NCBI GenBank assembly: GCA_910575055.1
Contig: CAJTDC010000001.1
Coordinates: 1 to 64,000, forward strand
Length of the DNA: 64,000 nucleotides
Direction of reading: 5' to 3'
Origin: Clostridia bacterium
GTDB lineage: Bacteria > Bacillota > Clostridia > Lachnospirales > Anaerotignaceae
Shown here: in pieces, positions 52,621-62,979 of the stretch
Layout: every line of letters starts with the position of its first letter
Numbering within the stretch: the stretch's first letter is position 1
Program-made: the position numbers and the translations under genes
Notes under the pieces: generated by a model
What the model saw: the letters and a program-made list of their open reading frames with translations, nothing else
What the model was told of the DNA's origin: nothing
The model's database searches: none

Positions 52621-52660
52621 AATAATACCCACTACCATTTTAGTGGGTATTATTTTTTTA
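52621..52660 (+). terminator. Terminator of rpmB
   Basis: ATAATACCCACT pairs with AGTGGGTATTAT, followed by T7. Confidence 0.9.
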
Positions 52661-52667
52661 TATTTTT

Positions 52668-52832
52668 TTAACAATCAGAAAATAATAAAAAGCCTCCTGT
52701 TGCTACTAATACTACTGCTACAATAAATCCCCACCAAGGTATAATTAACACAATCAACATACCGCACCCGCCAGAAAATAACGCTAAGCCCAACAGACGC
52801 TTTTGGGGCACACCACCAAATCGTCTGCCCAT
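52668..52832 (-). CDS. Small membrane protein, 54 aa
   Basis: A short leftward gene: MGRRFGGVPQKRLLG followed by one or two membrane helices (LALFSGGCGMLIVLIIPWW, FIVAVVLVATGGFLLF) and ending FSDC. GAGGTG is seven bases before ATG 52832. Positively charged start and long hydrophobic core fit a small integral membrane protein of Clostridia. Function unknown. Confidence 0.75.
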   Translation of the reverse strand: MGRRFGGVPQKRLLGLALFSGGCGMLIVLIIPWWGFIVAVVLVATGGFLLFSDC

Positions 52833-52917
52833 ACACAGCACCTCATTTTTTCTTTTATTATTATATTATACTGAAAAAGTCAAAGGTATTCGTAAATTAT
52901 ATTATAAAATAAATATA

Positions 52918-52960
52918 TAAAAAGTCCTACTCACTTTAATCATCAGCAGAACTTTTTTAT
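52918..52960 (-). terminator. Terminator after thiN
   Basis: Minus-strand AAAAAAGTTCT and AGGACTTTTT pair with a loop of about 20 bases and end in a T run, closing the thiN to def operon. Confidence 0.45.
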
Positions 52961-52966
52961 ATTTAA

Positions 52967-53605
52967 TTAATCTTTTGATTGTATTACAAATAAATATCCT
53001 GTTTTAATAGAAATTTTACAGTGCTTTTGAAGCATTACATTACTTACAGCTACAATATCATCATCTATTGTCAAAGTATGGTCTGTTAATGGATAAGCAA
53101 ATCCTTCCAATGTAATACCAGTTACTTCCATAGAAAGAGGAATAGTTGAAACCAAATCGCCTTGTTGTCCTTCTAATACAATACTATTATTAATCAATTC
53201 TACACAATTTTTTTCATCAACAAGCCTTGCCCTTACTCCTTTTTTTAAAAGTCTTAAAAGCAAATGTGCATTTGCTAATGTATGGTCAAATCGGCTACCT
53301 ATACCACCAAATATTACAATATCATCTGCTCCTAATTCTACTGCAAAATCTAGTCCTAATTCCATATCGGTTTCATCTTTATGTGTTGGAACTGTTTTGA
53401 TAGGAATATTCAAATTTTTATAATATTGTAAATCTTCTTTTTTACAAGAGTCAAAATCTCCTAATATATAATCTGGTGTTAACTCTAATGCTCTCGTATG
53501 CCCTATACCACCATCACAACATATAATTATATCTGTATTTTTTATATACTTTTTGCAAAAATCATATTTCTTTATTTCTGCACCTGCAAACAATATTACT
53601 TTCAT
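52967..53605 (-). CDS. thiN: Thiamine pyrophosphokinase
   Basis: 212 aa. CDGGIGHTRALELTPDYILGDFDS, HKDETDMELGLDFA and FGGIGSRFDHTLANAHLL are TPK signatures. Converts thiamine to the diphosphate. End of the rpe-rsgA-prkC operon, its usual place in Firmicutes. Confidence 0.95.
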   Translation of the reverse strand: MKVILFAGAEIKKYDFCKKYIKNTDIIICCDGGIGHTRALELTPDYILGDFDSCKKEDLQYYKNLNIPIKTVPTHKDETDMELGLDFAVELGADDIVIFGGIGSRFDHTLANAHLLLRLLKKGVRARLVDEKNCVELINNSIVLEGQQGDLVSTIPLSMEVTGITLEGFAYPLTDHTLTIDDDIVAVSNVMLQKHCKISIKTGYLFVIQSKD

Positions 53606-53607
53606 TT

Positions 53608-54270
53608 TTATTTCTCCTGCAATATATTTAAAAATTCCTTTGTTCTACTCTCCACATCTTCTGCACCAAACACAGCAGAACCTGCTACAATGACATTTAC
53701 TCCTGTATCAAGTATTTCTTTTACATTATTTATATTAACACCACCATCTATTTCAATGTCAAATTTAAGATTTTTTTGTTCTCTTATTTTTACTAGCTCT
53801 GTTACTTTTTCCATTTTATCTGCCATAAATTTTTGTCCACCAAAACCAGGTTCTACTGTCATAATAAGTACCATATCCACATTTTCTAAATAAGGTACAA
53901 TTTCCGATACAGGTGTATTTGGTTTTATTGTAATGCCTGTTTTCGCTCCTAAACTCTTTATTTTAGAAAGTGTAGAAGCAGCATCTTTTGTTGCTTCTAT
54001 ATGAAAATTAATAATGTCTGCACCTGCTTTACGAAATGCCTCTACATAACGTTCAGGTTCTACAATCATCAAATGCACATCAAATATCAAATTTGAACTT
54101 TTCCTTATACTTTGTATTACTGGAATACCAAATGATATATTAGGTACAAATATGCCGTCCATAACATCTAAATGAATATATTGTGCACCTCCTTTTTCTA
54201 TTTGTTCCAGTTGTTGTCCAAGTTTTGTAAAATCTGCTGCCAATAATGAAGGGGAGAGTATATTTTTCAT
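53608..54270 (-). CDS. rpe: Ribulose-phosphate 3-epimerase
   Basis: 220 aa TIM barrel. LSPSLLAADFTKLG, HLDVMDGIFVPNISFG, FDVHLMI, MTVEPGFGGQKF and IEIDGGVN contain the metal and catalytic residues. Pentose-phosphate pathway. Confidence 0.96.
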   Translation of the reverse strand: MKNILSPSLLAADFTKLGQQLEQIEKGGAQYIHLDVMDGIFVPNISFGIPVIQSIRKSSNLIFDVHLMIVEPERYVEAFRKAGADIINFHIEATKDAASTLSKIKSLGAKTGITIKPNTPVSEIVPYLENVDMVLIMTVEPGFGGQKFMADKMEKVTELVKIREQKNLKFDIEIDGGVNINNVKEILDTGVNVIVAGSAVFGAEDVESRTKEFLNILQEK

Positions 54271-54271
54271 A

Positions 54272-55150
54272 TTATTTTTTCCTTTCTTTTTCTTCTAATT
54301 CCTCATAAATTGTTACATATCTGTGGTATCTTATTTCACTAATATTTTTGTTTAGTTGCTCTTTTACAACACAATCTGGTTCGTGTATATGGCTACAGCC
54401 TGTATAATAACATTTGTGTACGTAAGGTTGAAACTCTTTAAAATAATATTGCAGTGTTTCTGTTGTAATTCCTTCTAAATACAATGAAGTAAATCCAGGA
54501 GAGTCTACAATATAACTTTGTTGTCCTATCTGTATCAATTCTGCATGACGTGTTGTATGACGACCTCTTTGTATTTTTTTACTGATTTCGCCTGTTTCCA
54601 TTTTGATATGAGCAAATGCTGCATTAATCAAACTGGATTTTCCTACACCTGACGGACCAGCAAATACAGATATTTTATTTTGCAATGTTTGTTTTAATTC
54701 TTCTATACCAATCCCCTTCTCTGCACTTACACAAAGTACAGTATAACCTATTGAACGATATAACTCTGCTATTTTTTCATATTGTTTTATTTTATCCTTG
54801 TCAATTTTATTAATACAAATGACAATATCCAGATGTTGTTCTTCTACCAAAAGTAAAAATCTGTCTAATAAATCTAAATTCAAATTAGGGCTTTTTGCTG
54901 CAAATACAATCACTGCTTGGTTAACATTTGCTACTCTAGGTCGAATTAATAGTGTTTTTCTTTGTTGAATAACATCTAAACTACCCTCTTTATCATTTTC
55001 ATCTAAAACAGATATCTCAACATTATCTCCTACAGTAGGCTTAATCCCCTCTTTGCGAAATATTCCTCTTGCACGACATTCATAAACTCCTTTTTCTGTA
55101 TCTACATAATAAAAACCGCCAATTCCTTTTATAATTGTTCCTTTTAACAT
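54272..55150 (-). CDS. rsgA: Ribosome small-subunit GTPase RsgA
   Basis: 292 aa. N-terminal OB fold, then a circularly permuted GTPase: INKIDK (G4) before FAGPSGVGKSSLINA (G1) and DSPGFTS (G3), then the zinc site CYYTGCSHIHEPDC. Late 30S assembly factor. Confidence 0.96.
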   Translation of the reverse strand: MLKGTIIKGIGGFYYVDTEKGVYECRARGIFRKEGIKPTVGDNVEISVLDENDKEGSLDVIQQRKTLLIRPRVANVNQAVIVFAAKSPNLNLDLLDRFLLLVEEQHLDIVICINKIDKDKIKQYEKIAELYRSIGYTVLCVSAEKGIGIEELKQTLQNKISVFAGPSGVGKSSLINAAFAHIKMETGEISKKIQRGRHTTRHAELIQIGQQSYIVDSPGFTSLYLEGITTETLQYYFKEFQPYVHKCYYTGCSHIHEPDCVVKEQLNKNISEIRYHRYVTIYEELEEKERKK

Positions 55151-55169
55151 AGTTCTCCTTTCTTATTCA

Positions 55170-57416
55170 TTAAAATGTGTCGCTCCACATTTGAACACCA
55201 TCTATATAACAAGTAATTTCTCCATCACCTGAGCCTGAAATTGGTACAGAAAATGGTAATGTTCTTTGCTCATCTAATACAACGCTTTCTCCATTATCAT
55301 CTGTTTTTACAATTTTAATATGAGCATTTGTAACGCCTGCTGCTGGAGGATTAACTGTATATGTTTTTGTTTTCGTTTTTTGTGCTGGCTGTGTTTGTTC
55401 TGGTTGTTGCGTTTCATTGTCTATATTTTCTGGTGTTTGTTCTGGTGTTGTTGTATTTGTTGTATTTTCTGTATTTTCCGGTTTTTCTGTCTGTTGTGTA
55501 TCTTTATCTTTTTTACCTAAACTAATTACAAGCCCTACTTCTGTACCTTCTGGCACTTCTTCTCCTGTTTCTTTTGTTTGTGTAATTACAACACCTTCTT
55601 CTACAGTATCACTTTCTGTTGTCGTAATATCTCCTACATTTAATTTAGAAGATTTTAATGCTTTTTCTGCCCTAGATTGTGTTAATCCTTCTACTCTTGG
55701 CACAATTGTTGTTTTGGTTTCTTCTCCTCTTGAAACTACTATTCTAACTGTAGTATCTGCTGTGATTTTTGTACCAGAAACAGGATTTTGTTCCATAACT
55801 GTATCCATTTCGGCATCTTCATCATACTCATAAGAAACCTTTGGTTCTGTTCCTATTAAATTTTTTATTTTTTCTATTGCAACATCTCCTTTATCTCCTA
55901 ACAAATCAGGCATTGTTTCTTCTACTACCTCTGAGCCTAAGCTGACTGTAACACCTACTTCTATTCCTTTTTTAATTTCGCTATTTTCTGGTGTAGACTG
56001 CTCTACAATAAAGCCTTCTGCATATTTTTCATTATAAACAGATTTTTCTTGTACTACACGATATCCGTCTTTTTCTGCTAATTCTTGTGCTGCACTTAAT
56101 TCCATTCCTACAAAAGATTTTACTTTTATATTATCAGAACTATCTCCAAAAAGTCCTGCTTTTGTTCCAAACGCTTTTACTCCTATTGCACTGATTAGTG
56201 CAATAATAATGAGTGCTGTTGCTACTGCTGCAACAACAACTTTTGTTTCTTTTCCTCTGTCGTAACTTTGTTCGTATCCTTCTTCTTGTCTAGGATTTCT
56301 CCTATTTTGCATATCTAGTTTAGGTCGTCTACTTCTTCTAACTGGTTCTACCTGTTCATATTCTCTTTCGAAATCATCATCTTTTGAAATTCTAATATTT
56401 TTAATAGGTTGTTTTTCTTGTCTTGACATCATTTCCTCCGCAGCAGCTAATTCCTCTTGCTGTCTTACTTGCTCTATACGTCTTGCTTCTGCCTCTGCTT
56501 GTTTTCTGTTATTATCTACAGCAGAAAGATATTGTATTTCAGGAGGAGGAGAAGATGGTCTTTGTACAGGTTGTTGTACAAAATTTCCATTTAATTCATT
56601 TCTTGCTTTGATTAAATCTTGTATCATTGCATCTATTGTTAAATATCTTTCATCTGCTTTTTTTCTTGTTGCTTTTCTAATAATCATTTCTAAACTACTT
56701 GACACTTTAGGATTAAATTGACGAATGTCTGGTAATTCTTCGTTAATTTGTTTCATAGCAACAGCAACAGATGTATTTGCTTGAAAAGGCAGTTGCCCTG
56801 TTACCATTTCAAACATTGTAATGCCTAATGAATAAATATCACTCTTTTCATCTACATAGCCGCCTCTTGCCTGTTCTGGTGAAAAATAATGTACAGAGCC
56901 CATTGCTGTATTGCTTGTTGTTACAGTTGCACCATTTGCTGCTCTTGCAATACCAAAGTCTGTTACTTTGACAATGCCATCTGTACCTACCAATACATTT
57001 TGTGGCTTAATATCCCTATGTATGATATGGTTTTTATGTGCTTGCTCAATTCCTGATGCAATTTGTATTGAAACATTGATAGTTGATTTTGTATCAAAAG
57101 GGGCTTTTTCTTTAATTGCCTGTTTTAATGTATCTCCATGAACATATTCCATTACAATAAAATGAACATTGCCTTCTTGTCCTACATCATATACACGCAC
57201 AATATTGGTATGAGAAAGTTTTGCAGCCGCTAATGCTTCTGAACGAAAGCGTGCTTTAAATTCTTCATCTCCTATAAATTCTTCTCTTAATATTTTTACA
57301 GTAACATATCTTTGAAGTGTTCTATCTTTTGCACGAAATACAATCGCCATGCCACCAGAACCTATTTTTTCCAGTAATTCATATCTGTCTGATAATACAG
57401 TACCTATTTGTAACAT
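55170..57416 (-). CDS. prkC: PASTA-domain Ser/Thr protein kinase (PrkC/PknB)
   Basis: 748 aa. Kinase domain with IGSGGMAIVFRA, VHFIVMEYVHG, HRDIKPQNVLV, TDFGIARA and FSPEQARGGYVDEKSDIYSLG, followed by a juxtamembrane acidic/basic region, one membrane helix (VVAAVATALIIIALISAIGV, near 400) and three extracellular PASTA repeats (KSFVGMEL, MPDLLGDKG, VPRVEGLTQ). A Thr/Glu/Pro-rich linker and a small C-terminal beta domain close it. Senses peptidoglycan fragments; controls growth and spore germination. Confidence 0.95.
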   Translation of the reverse strand: MLQIGTVLSDRYELLEKIGSGGMAIVFRAKDRTLQRYVTVKILREEFIGDEEFKARFRSEALAAAKLSHTNIVRVYDVGQEGNVHFIVMEYVHGDTLKQAIKEKAPFDTKSTINVSIQIASGIEQAHKNHIIHRDIKPQNVLVGTDGIVKVTDFGIARAANGATVTTSNTAMGSVHYFSPEQARGGYVDEKSDIYSLGITMFEMVTGQLPFQANTSVAVAMKQINEELPDIRQFNPKVSSSLEMIIRKATRKKADERYLTIDAMIQDLIKARNELNGNFVQQPVQRPSSPPPEIQYLSAVDNNRKQAEAEARRIEQVRQQEELAAAEEMMSRQEKQPIKNIRISKDDDFEREYEQVEPVRRSRRPKLDMQNRRNPRQEEGYEQSYDRGKETKVVVAAVATALIIIALISAIGVKAFGTKAGLFGDSSDNIKVKSFVGMELSAAQELAEKDGYRVVQEKSVYNEKYAEGFIVEQSTPENSEIKKGIEVGVTVSLGSEVVEETMPDLLGDKGDVAIEKIKNLIGTEPKVSYEYDEDAEMDTVMEQNPVSGTKITADTTVRIVVSRGEETKTTIVPRVEGLTQSRAEKALKSSKLNVGDITTTESDTVEEGVVITQTKETGEEVPEGTEVGLVISLGKKDKDTQQTEKPENTENTTNTTTPEQTPENIDNETQQPEQTQPAQKTKTKTYTVNPPAAGVTNAHIKIVKTDDNGESVVLDEQRTLPFSVPISGSGDGEITCYIDGVQMWSDTF

Positions 57417-57430
57417 TGTTATTCACCTCT

Positions 57431-58138
57431 TTATATTTCAATTAATATTAATGAAATATTATCCAAGCCACCTTTTTCATTTGCTAAAACAACTAATTTT
57501 TTCACCTTTTCCTCTGTAGAACATTGTTCTATTAAAATTTTTGTCATTTCTCCTTTTGATACCATATTACTTAAACCATCTGTACAGAGAAGTATCTTGT
57601 CTCCTTGTTTCATATCTTCTATTATTGTATCTGCTTCTACATCTTCACGAATGCCTATTGCTCTTGTAATAATATTTCTTTTCGGGTGTACTTCTGCTTC
57701 TTCTCTTGTAATACTTCCAATTTTTACTAATTCCATAACATAAGAATGATCTGTTGTAATTTGTTGTAAATTATTTTCTCTAAACAAGTATACTCTACTA
57801 TCTCCTACATGAACAACAAACATTTTTTCATTTTCTATTGTTACTGCTACTAATGTTGTACCCATATCCAAAAATTCTATATTTTCTCTAGATTTTTGGT
57901 ATACCTTTTTATTACATTGTGTTACTGCACTTATCATTTTATCTAATATTTCTCCATTTTCTGCATTTTCCATTGCTTCTACAAATGCAGAAATTGCTGT
58001 ACTACTTGCTACTTCTCCTGCATTACACCCTCCCATACCGTCAGCTACTAAATATAAATTTTTTTGTTCGTTGATATATATTGCATCTTCATTATTTGTC
58101 CTTCTCATACCAATCACACTATTACCAACTGCCTTCAT
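57431..58138 (-). CDS. prpC: PP2C-type protein phosphatase (PrpC/Stp)
   Basis: 235 aa. MRRTNNEDAIYI, LYLVADGMGGCNAGEVAS, VHVGDSRVYLFRE and LLCTDGLSNMV carry the metal-binding aspartates. Antagonist of the downstream kinase PrkC; 14 bases apart. Confidence 0.96.
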   Translation of the reverse strand: MKAVGNSVIGMRRTNNEDAIYINEQKNLYLVADGMGGCNAGEVASSTAISAFVEAMENAENGEILDKMISAVTQCNKKVYQKSRENIEFLDMGTTLVAVTIENEKMFVVHVGDSRVYLFRENNLQQITTDHSYVMELVKIGSITREEAEVHPKRNIITRAIGIREDVEADTIIEDMKQGDKILLCTDGLSNMVSKGEMTKILIEQCSTEEKVKKLVVLANEKGGLDNISLILIEI

Positions 58139-58187
58139 ACTTACACCTCCTAAAACATTATATTAAATATCATTTACACATTATTTA

Positions 58188-59231
58188 CTACATTTTATTA
58201 TTTTTTTGATAGCTTCTTCTAAGCTGTCCACAAGCTGCATCAATATCACTTCCTAGCTTTCTTCTAACTGTAACTTCAATGCCTCTTTGTTCTATGATTT
58301 GAGCAAATTTTTGTACTCGCTCCTCACTACTTTTTATATAATCTCTTTCTTTTACAGTATTCACAGGTATCAAATTGATATGGCAAAGCATATTATGTAA
58401 TTTCGAAGCTAATTGTTGTGCACAACTGTCACTGTCATTTACTCCTTTTATTAAAGCATATTCAAATGTAATACGTCTTTTTGTTTTATCACTATATTCT
58501 TTACAGGCTTTTAAAACTTCTTCTATACTATACTTTTTTGCAACAGGCATAATACTCTGTCTGATTTCATCATTTGGTGCATGGAGAGATATCGCTAATG
58601 TAATTTGCAAATCTTCTTCCAATAAATTATATATCTTTTCTACCAAAGCACAAGTAGAAAGTGTAATATGTCTTTGTCCTAAACAAAGCCCTTTTTCATC
58701 ATTTGCTAAATGAATAAAACGTAATACATTATCATAATTATCTAAAGGCTCACCACTTCCCATAAGTACCACACTTGAAATACGTTCTTCTATGTCTTTT
58801 TGTATCTCATAAATTTGCGAAAGAATTTCTCCTGCTGTTAAATTTCTTTCTACACCATCTATTGTAGAAGCACAAAAACGGCAGCCCATACGACAGCCAG
58901 CTTGTGTAGAAATACACGCTGTATTTCCATAATGATACCTCATCAAAACACTTTCTATTACTAAACCACCTTCTATTTCAAACAAATATTTTATAGTGCC
59001 ATCTATTTGTGAAACTAATTTTTTTACTTGTTTTACACCAGAAATAACACCATATTGTTTTAATTTTTCTCTTAGATTTTTAGAAATATTTGTCATATCT
59101 TCTATTTCTGTTATGTGCTTTTTATGTAACCAGTCAAATATTTGTTTTGCTCGAAATGTTGGTTCTCCCCATTGTTTCAGTATTTCTTCCCATTCTTTTT
59201 GCGTCATAGAAAGCATATCCATTTTTTGCAT
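58188..59231 (-). CDS. rlmN: 23S rRNA/tRNA adenine-C2 methyltransferase RlmN
   Basis: 347 aa radical-SAM enzyme. AGCRMGCRFCAST holds the CxxxCxxC cluster ligands, VLMGSGEPLDNYDNV follows, and the C-terminal DIDAACGQLR carries the methyl-carrying cysteine. AAAGGAG precedes ATG 59231. Confidence 0.96.
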   Translation of the reverse strand: MQKMDMLSMTQKEWEEILKQWGEPTFRAKQIFDWLHKKHITEIEDMTNISKNLREKLKQYGVISGVKQVKKLVSQIDGTIKYLFEIEGGLVIESVLMRYHYGNTACISTQAGCRMGCRFCASTIDGVERNLTAGEILSQIYEIQKDIEERISSVVLMGSGEPLDNYDNVLRFIHLANDEKGLCLGQRHITLSTCALVEKIYNLLEEDLQITLAISLHAPNDEIRQSIMPVAKKYSIEEVLKACKEYSDKTKRRITFEYALIKGVNDSDSCAQQLASKLHNMLCHINLIPVNTVKERDYIKSSEERVQKFAQIIEQRGIEVTVRRKLGSDIDAACGQLRRSYQKNNKM

Positions 59232-59236
59232 ATTTG

Positions 59237-60592
59237 TTACTCCTTTCGCCTAAAGCGAGCAATAAAAAACCCGTCCGTATGATGTATATGTGGATATAAT
59301 GTAATATATCCCTTTTTTGCTGTTTCTGTTTTCATTTTTGAAGGTAAAAAAGGGCTAATGTCCTCTAATTCAAAATTTTTATTTTGTTGTAAAAACCATT
59401 CAACATTTTTTTCATTTTCTTTTTTGCATAGTGTACAAGTACTATATACAAGTACTCCATTTTTTTTAACATATTTTGCTGACTGTTTTAATATCTCTTT
59501 TTGAAGCAACAATATACTGTCAATATCATTTCCATTCTTTTTTAATCGTATATCTGGTTTTTTTCTTATCAATCCCAATCCAGAGCAAGGAGCATCTACT
59601 AAAATTTTATCAAATGCTTCTTGATAACTTTGTTCAAATATGCTACCGTCTTGTTGTTTTACTGTAAGTATAGTAATGCCTAATCTTTCTGCTCCTTCTT
59701 TGAGCAATTCTAATTTATTCTCATAAATATCACAACAAAAAATTTGTCCCTCATTATTCATTTTTTCTGCCATTAAAAAGCTCTTTCCTCCAGGTGCAGC
59801 ACAAATATCTAATATTTTCTCTCCTGCTTGAGGAGAAAGTATTTCTATTGCTGTAACAGAGCTTTCATCTTGTATATGAAATTTTCCTTTATGAAATGCC
59901 TCTAATTTTCTCATATCTGCTGTTTTAGACAAGTGTAACACATTTTTATAATAATTTCCTTGTTTTACTACAATTTCTTTTTGTTCTAATTCTTTTTTTA
60001 GTTGCTCTGTAGTGTTACATAAAGTATTTACTACTACTGTTACATCTGGCGAAATATTATTATATTTACAAAGCTGTTTTACAAAATCATAATCATACTG
60101 ATGTAACCACATTTTCAAAAGCCATTCAGGATGAGAATATTTTAAACATAGATATTCTACAGGATATTGTTTTTCCTCTGGCAAAACAATATTATCTTTC
60201 TGTCTTATGATATTTCTTAAAATACCATTTACAAATCCTGCTAAACTACCTAATCCTCTTTTTTTTGTCAATTTTACTGCTTCATCACATACTGCACTTT
60301 CTGGCACTTTCATAAAATAAATTTGATATACTGCCGTTCTCAGCACAGCCAACAAATATGGTTTTATTTTTTGAATTTTTACATTAGAAACGCTATCAAT
60401 TACAAAATCAATATAATACAAATTTCGTAAAGAACCATTTACAATTTCTGTTACAAATGCTCTGTCTTTTTGGGGCATTGCTCCATTTTGACGGAGTAGC
60501 TTTCTAAGCACTATTGTATTATATTTCCCTTCTTTTAAAATTTCTAAAATAGCCTGTACTGCTATTTCTCTTGGATTAATTTGTATTGTCAT
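59237..60592 (-). CDS. rsmB: 16S rRNA (cytosine-967-C5) methyltransferase
   Basis: 451 aa. N-terminal NusB-like helical domain (about 1-140), SAM motif ILDICAAPGGKSFLMAEKM, and the two catalytic-site cysteines in VDAPCSGLGLIRK and VYSTCTLCKKENE. Five bases before rlmN. Confidence 0.95.
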   Translation of the reverse strand: MTIQINPREIAVQAILEILKEGKYNTIVLRKLLRQNGAMPQKDRAFVTEIVNGSLRNLYYIDFVIDSVSNVKIQKIKPYLLAVLRTAVYQIYFMKVPESAVCDEAVKLTKKRGLGSLAGFVNGILRNIIRQKDNIVLPEEKQYPVEYLCLKYSHPEWLLKMWLHQYDYDFVKQLCKYNNISPDVTVVVNTLCNTTEQLKKELEQKEIVVKQGNYYKNVLHLSKTADMRKLEAFHKGKFHIQDESSVTAIEILSPQAGEKILDICAAPGGKSFLMAEKMNNEGQIFCCDIYENKLELLKEGAERLGITILTVKQQDGSIFEQSYQEAFDKILVDAPCSGLGLIRKKPDIRLKKNGNDIDSILLLQKEILKQSAKYVKKNGVLVYSTCTLCKKENEKNVEWFLQQNKNFELEDISPFLPSKMKTETAKKGYITLYPHIHHTDGFFIARFRRKE

Positions 60593-60721
60593 TATTTTTC
60601 TCCTAAAGTTTTACACTAATATTATTTTTTGAACTATATTATAAGCGATTATTCCTATAAAATAACATTTTACATTATATATTTTATTGTCGCAACTATT
60701 TTTATTTTTCTATTTTATTAA

Positions 60722-60758
60722 AAATAAAGGGGAAAGACACTTTTATAGTATCTTTCCC
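60722..60758 (-). terminator. Terminator after the zinc-peptidase gene
   Basis: Minus-strand GGGAAAGATAC and GTGTCTTTCCC form a stem, then CTTTATTTTT. It separates the def-fmt-peptidase genes from rsmB onward at least partly. Confidence 0.7.
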
Positions 60759-60783
60759 AATTTAATTTTCTACTTTGTTATTT

Positions 60784-61494
60784 TCAATCTCTGTTACGAC
60801 TAGATATTAATGACAACAATCTTAATAGATTAACAATCGCTGTTGCTGCTGCTGCAACATAAGTCATAGCTGCTGCCTTGAGTACCTTTCTGGCACCACT
60901 CAATTCTGAACCATACAAATAATTTCTATCTTCTAACATATTTAGTGCTCTTCTAGAAGCATCAAATTCTACTGGTAATGTTACCAATGAAAATAATACT
61001 ACAAGTAAAAAAAGTGCTACACCTGCTACCATTAAATAATAACTCCAGCTATTATTAATAGCCAATCCTATTATAACCAAAGGGATAGACCAATTAGAGC
61101 CTATATTTGTAAAGCGAACCATAGCACTTCTTATCCACAAAAAACTATAATTTTCTGCGTGTTGTATAGCGTGACCTGTTTCATGTGCTGCAACACCTAA
61201 TGCTGCTACAGAGGGACTTCCATATACAGTAGAAGATAATCTCAATACTCTATGAACAGGGTCATAATGGTCTGTTAAACTTCCTGCAATACTTTCTACT
61301 CTAACATCTCTAATACCTGCATAGTCTAACATTTGCCTTGCCACTTCTGCTCCTGTCAATCCCTTGCTATTTGCTACTTTTGAATATTTTTGAAATGTAC
61401 TATTTACACCAATTTGTGCTACAACACTAAATATCATTACAATAAAAAATAATCCTAAATAAGATGTATTATATAACCAAAAAATAACAATCAC
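60784..61494 (-). CDS. Zinc metallopeptidase (YugP family)
   Basis: 236 aa membrane protein. GVAAHETGHAIQHAENYSFLW contains HExxH; LSSTVYGSPSVAALGVAAHE precedes it and several membrane helices follow. Start at GTG 61494 is weakly supported. Found between fmt and rsmB in many Clostridia. Substrate unknown. Confidence 0.9.
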   Translation of the reverse strand: MIVIFWLYNTSYLGLFFIVMIFSVVAQIGVNSTFQKYSKVANSKGLTGAEVARQMLDYAGIRDVRVESIAGSLTDHYDPVHRVLRLSSTVYGSPSVAALGVAAHETGHAIQHAENYSFLWIRSAMVRFTNIGSNWSIPLVIIGLAINNSWSYYLMVAGVALFLLVVLFSLVTLPVEFDASRRALNMLEDRNYLYGSELSGARKVLKAAAMTYVAAAATAIVNLLRLLSLISSRNRD

Positions 61495-61565
61495 TCCATT
61501 TCTAAACTATCTTATTTTATCATTGTTTATTCTATTTACGATATTTATACCATTTTGTCTGTTTT

Positions 61566-62489
61566 TTATTTTAAAATTGTGCCTATTGCTATACTGTGTC
61601 CTCTTAAATAAGCATCTGCTCCCATTCTTTTTTTGCCTTTTGCTTGTACTTCTGTTATAACAATACTACCATCACCAGCAGTTACAACAAAACCTTTTTT
61701 TGTTACTGCTGTTACTTCTCCTACTTCTCCAATATTTTGTTCTATTTTTTCTGCTTGCCATATTTTCAGCATTTCTCCATTATAAATAGTATATGCTGTT
61801 GGTGCTGGGTCTAAACCATGTATCAAACAAATAATTTCATCACATTTTTTTGACCAATCAATATGACCTGTTTCTTTTGTAATCATAGGAGCATAAGTAG
61901 CCTCTTGTTCTTTTTGAGGTATTCTTTGCAATGTACCATTTTGCAATCCTTGTATTGTTTCCAAAAGAAGCTGTGCACCTATTACAGATAATTTGTTATG
62001 AATACTGCCATAAGTATCCTGTTGTGATATTGTAATACTTTGTTTTAAAAGCATATCTCCTGTGTCCATTCCTTTTGCCATATACATCGTTGTAACACCT
62101 GTTTGTTTTTCACCATTGATAACAGACCATTGCAAAGGTGCTGCACCTCTATATTTTGGCAACAAAGAACCATGTACATTAATACAGCCATATTTTGGCA
62201 TATTTAATATTTCTTCTGGCAATATCTGGCCAAATGCTGTAACTGCAATCAATTCTGCATTATATGTTTTTAATTTTTGTATAAATTCTTTTTCTTTTAC
62301 TTTCGCTGGCTGAAGCACTTCAATACCTGCTTGTAATGCTCTTTCTTTTACAGCAGAAAAAGCCATTTTTTTTCCTCTACCTTTGGGTTTATCTGGCTGT
62401 GTTACCACAGCAACTACATCATAATGTTTTAAAAGTATTTCTAATGAAGGCACAGCAAATTCTGGTGTGCCCATAAAAATAATTTTCAT
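61566..62489 (-). CDS. fmt: Methionyl-tRNA formyltransferase
   Basis: 307 aa from ATG 62489 behind [43 protein letters not shown] and [15 protein letters not shown] mark the formyltransferase; C-terminal tRNA-binding domain. Overlaps def by an ATGA junction. Confidence 0.96.
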   Translation of the reverse strand: MKIIFMGTPEFAVPSLEILLKHYDVVAVVTQPDKPKGRGKKMAFSAVKERALQAGIEVLQPAKVKEKEFIQKLKTYNAELIAVTAFGQILPEEILNMPKYGCINVHGSLLPKYRGAAPLQWSVINGEKQTGVTTMYMAKGMDTGDMLLKQSITISQQDTYGSIHNKLSVIGAQLLLETIQGLQNGTLQRIPQKEQEATYAPMITKETGHIDWSKKCDEIICLIHGLDPAPTAYTIYNGEMLKIWQAEKIEQNIGEVGEVTAVTKKGFVVTAGDGSIVITEVQAKGKKRMGADAYLRGHSIAIGTILK

Positions 62490-62956
62490 TCTTCGTCCTC
62501 CCATATTGTTTCTGTATCAGGTATTGCTTTATCTGTATAAAGTACACCATCTAAATGGTCTGTTTCGTGACAAAGTGCTACTGCTAATAATTCTGTGCCT
62601 TCTACTACAATTTTTTCTCCTTGTCTATTTAGTGCTTCTACTTTGACATATTCTGGACGTTCTACATGGGCACTTTTTCCGGGCAAACTTAAACAAGCCT
62701 CATCTCCTACTACTGCTCCTTGTGTTTCTACTACAACAGGATTAATTAATTCAATCAGTCCTTCTCCTATATCAATTACAACCACTCTTTTTAATATGCC
62801 TACTTGAGGTGCAGCAAGTCCAACACCATTTGCTTGGTACATTGTATCTGCCATATCATCTAATAATGTAGTAATTTTAGGTGTGATTTGTTTTACCTCT
62901 TTGCATTTTTTCCTTAATACTTCATCACCTTTTAAACGAATTTCTCTAATAGCCAT
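62486..62956 (-). CDS. def: Peptide deformylase
   Basis: 156 aa from ATG 62956 (AAAGGAG). Motifs [20 protein letters not shown] (EGCLS-type with Cys ligand) and [12 protein letters not shown] (HExDH) bind the metal. The CHETDH form, with Cys in place of the usual Gln, is a variant seen in some Clostridia. Confidence 0.95.
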   Translation of the reverse strand: MAIREIRLKGDEVLRKKCKEVKQITPKITTLLDDMADTMYQANGVGLAAPQVGILKRVVVIDIGEGLIELINPVVVETQGAVVGDEACLSLPGKSAHVERPEYVKVEALNRQGEKIVVEGTELLAVALCHETDHLDGVLYTDKAIPDTETIWEDEE

Positions 62957-62979
62957 TACTTTTTCTCCTTTCAAAATTT